The notes under the pieces were generated by a model. The model saw only the letters and a list, made by a program, of their open reading frames with translations, was not told the DNA's origin and did no database searches. From assembly GCA_002392705.1 (NCBI GenBank), contig DGHP01000183.1:1-5348 (forward strand): a stretch of DNA of 5,348 bases. Direction: 5' to 3'. Both the position numbers and the translations under genes were made by a program. Below, one piece after another: positions 4,420 through 5,348 of this stretch; position 1 is the first letter of the stretch, and every line of letters begins with the position of its first letter. The stretch is from Lachnospiraceae bacterium UBA3845. Lineage in GTDB: Bacteria; Bacillota; Clostridia; Lachnospirales; Lachnospiraceae.

Positions 4420-5348
4420 TCAGGCCTGTGCCTGAACCGCCGTGATGGACACTGTATTTATGATATCGTCGACAGAACATCCGCGGGAGAGATCATTGCA
4501 GGGCTTCGCAAGTCCCTGAAGTACGGCAAAGGCCTCTGCCCCGGCGAGTCTCTGCACCAGCTTATAGCCTATATTTCCGGCCTGCAGGTCAGGGAAAACC
4601 AATACGTTCGCGGATCCGGCCACCGGGCTGTCCTTGGCTTTCAGAGCCGCGACTTCGGGCACCAGCGCGGCATCCAGCTGGAGTTCCCCGTCGAGAAGGA
4701 GGTCCGGCGCGAGAGAGTGGGCGATTTCCACTGCCTGTCTGACTTTGCTTACCAGTTCATGGGAGGCGCTTCCTTTGGTGGAGAAGGACAGAAGCGCAAC
4801 CTTCGGAAGCTCAATCCCGCAGAGCGTGTGAGCCGTATCGGCAGCAGATACGGCGATATGCGCCAGCTCCTCGGCAGTCGGGCAGGGGACAACGACACAG
4901 TCGGAGAAGATCAGAAGGCCGTCCTGGCCGACATCCTTTTTGGGGCACTCTACCAGGAGGCTGGAAGAAACCAGTTTTGTCCCTGCCTTCGTTTTAATAA
5001 TCTGCAGAGCGGGACGCAGCATGTCGCCGGTCGTATGTACCGCGCCGGAAACAAGACCGTCCGCATCGCCGCATTTTACCATCAGGACAGCATAGTACAT
5101 GGGATCCGCGGTAAGAGTACCGGCATTTTCCAAGGTCATCCCCTTGCCACGGCGCAGCTCATACAGCAGCTGAGTATAGCGCGGAAAGTCCGGGCTGTCC
5201 GGCGGATTGATAATCGTGATCTCTCTCAGATCCACGCCGCAGGTGCGGGCGGTGGAAAGGATTTTTTCGGGATCTCCAAGCAGGATCGGAAATGCAAGTT
5301 CCTCATCCCGCAGCCTTGCGGCGGCCCGGATGGTGCGGGGCTCATCGC
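4420..5348 (-). CDS. pta: Phosphate acetyltransferase, 3' part (N-terminus outside window)
   Basis: Pta interconverts acetyl-CoA plus phosphate and acetyl phosphate plus CoA (EC 2.3.1.8) in the cytoplasm, the first step of acetate and ATP formation in fermenters. The frame is open from the right edge, where the first visible residues DEPRTIRAAARL match the Pta N-terminal region, to a TGA at 4420, giving 308 visible residues. An in-frame GTG at 5235 is therefore internal, not the start. Numbering from the first visible codon, I see Arg65 in YELRRGKG, SGAVHTTGDMLRPA with Arg111, FSTKGSA, SPVAGSANVLVFPDL, and LSRGCSVDD with Ser287, Arg288 and Asp294. From memory, adding 22 puts these on Arg87, Arg133, Ser309, Arg310 and Asp316 of the Methanosarcina thermophila enzyme. 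That implies about 22-25 missing residues and a normal length near 330. The CoA-site SRG motif and overall match favour Pta over phosphate butyryltransferase. Two terminators follow; ackA, the usual partner, does not. Confidence 0.95.
   Translation of the reverse strand, partial: DEPRTIRAAARLRDEELAFPILLGDPEKILSTARTCGVDLREITIINPPDSPDFPRYTQLLYELRRGKGMTLENAGTLTADPMYYAVLMVKCGDADGLVSGAVHTTGDMLRPALQIIKTKAGTKLVSSSLLVECPKKDVGQDGLLIFSDCVVVPCPTAEELAHIAVSAADTAHTLCGIELPKVALLSFSTKGSASHELVSKVRQAVEIAHSLAPDLLLDGELQLDAALVPEVAALKAKDSPVAGSANVLVFPDLQAGNIGYKLVQRLAGAEAFAVLQGLAKPCNDLSRGCSVDDIINTVSITAVQAQA

Overview
The window looks like ordinary chromosomal DNA of a Gram-positive anaerobe, most likely a Clostridia member close to Lachnospiraceae. 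This rests on the protein sequences, the purine-rich Shine-Dalgarno sites, and intrinsic terminators with short U tracts. The assignment comes from family knowledge, not a search. Every gene I can support lies on the minus strand, so the layout reads from right to left.

Right edge (4420-5348): the 3' end of pta, phosphate acetyltransferase. Its first codons (about 22-25) lie outside the window. Two hairpins with U tracts follow its stop codon, so transcription probably ends there. No ackA follows it.

Centre and left (4321-193): a new promoter-like sequence (perfect TATAAT, poor -35) precedes a leader of about 140 nt. Then come the four genes that make dTDP-L-rhamnose from glucose-1-phosphate, in the order rfbA, rfbB, rfbD, rfbC. 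RfbA makes dTDP-glucose, RfbB dehydrates it to the 4-keto-6-deoxy sugar, RfbC epimerises C3 and C5, and RfbD reduces the product to dTDP-L-rhamnose. All four look intact with their active-site motifs present. The product would feed cell-wall or capsular polysaccharide synthesis, but no glycosyltransferase is in view. The gaps are wide for an operon (273, 105 and 63 nt) and each holds dyad symmetry.

The rfbA-rfbB gap (2980-3252) is the most structured non-coding stretch. It has a 9-bp closing stem, a competing 9-bp stem, an internal 13-bp hairpin and a palindromic -10-like element. It could be a regulatory leader, a small RNA or the remnant of a palindromic repeat element; the sequence alone does not decide.

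Left edge (1-192): three hairpins follow rfbC, the last being a convincing terminator (stem at 97-126). Beyond it is a tandem repeat with a 39-nt period that runs off the window edge. I found no clearly new biological system. The rfbA-rfbB spacer and the 39-nt repeat are the two places most worth a second look.
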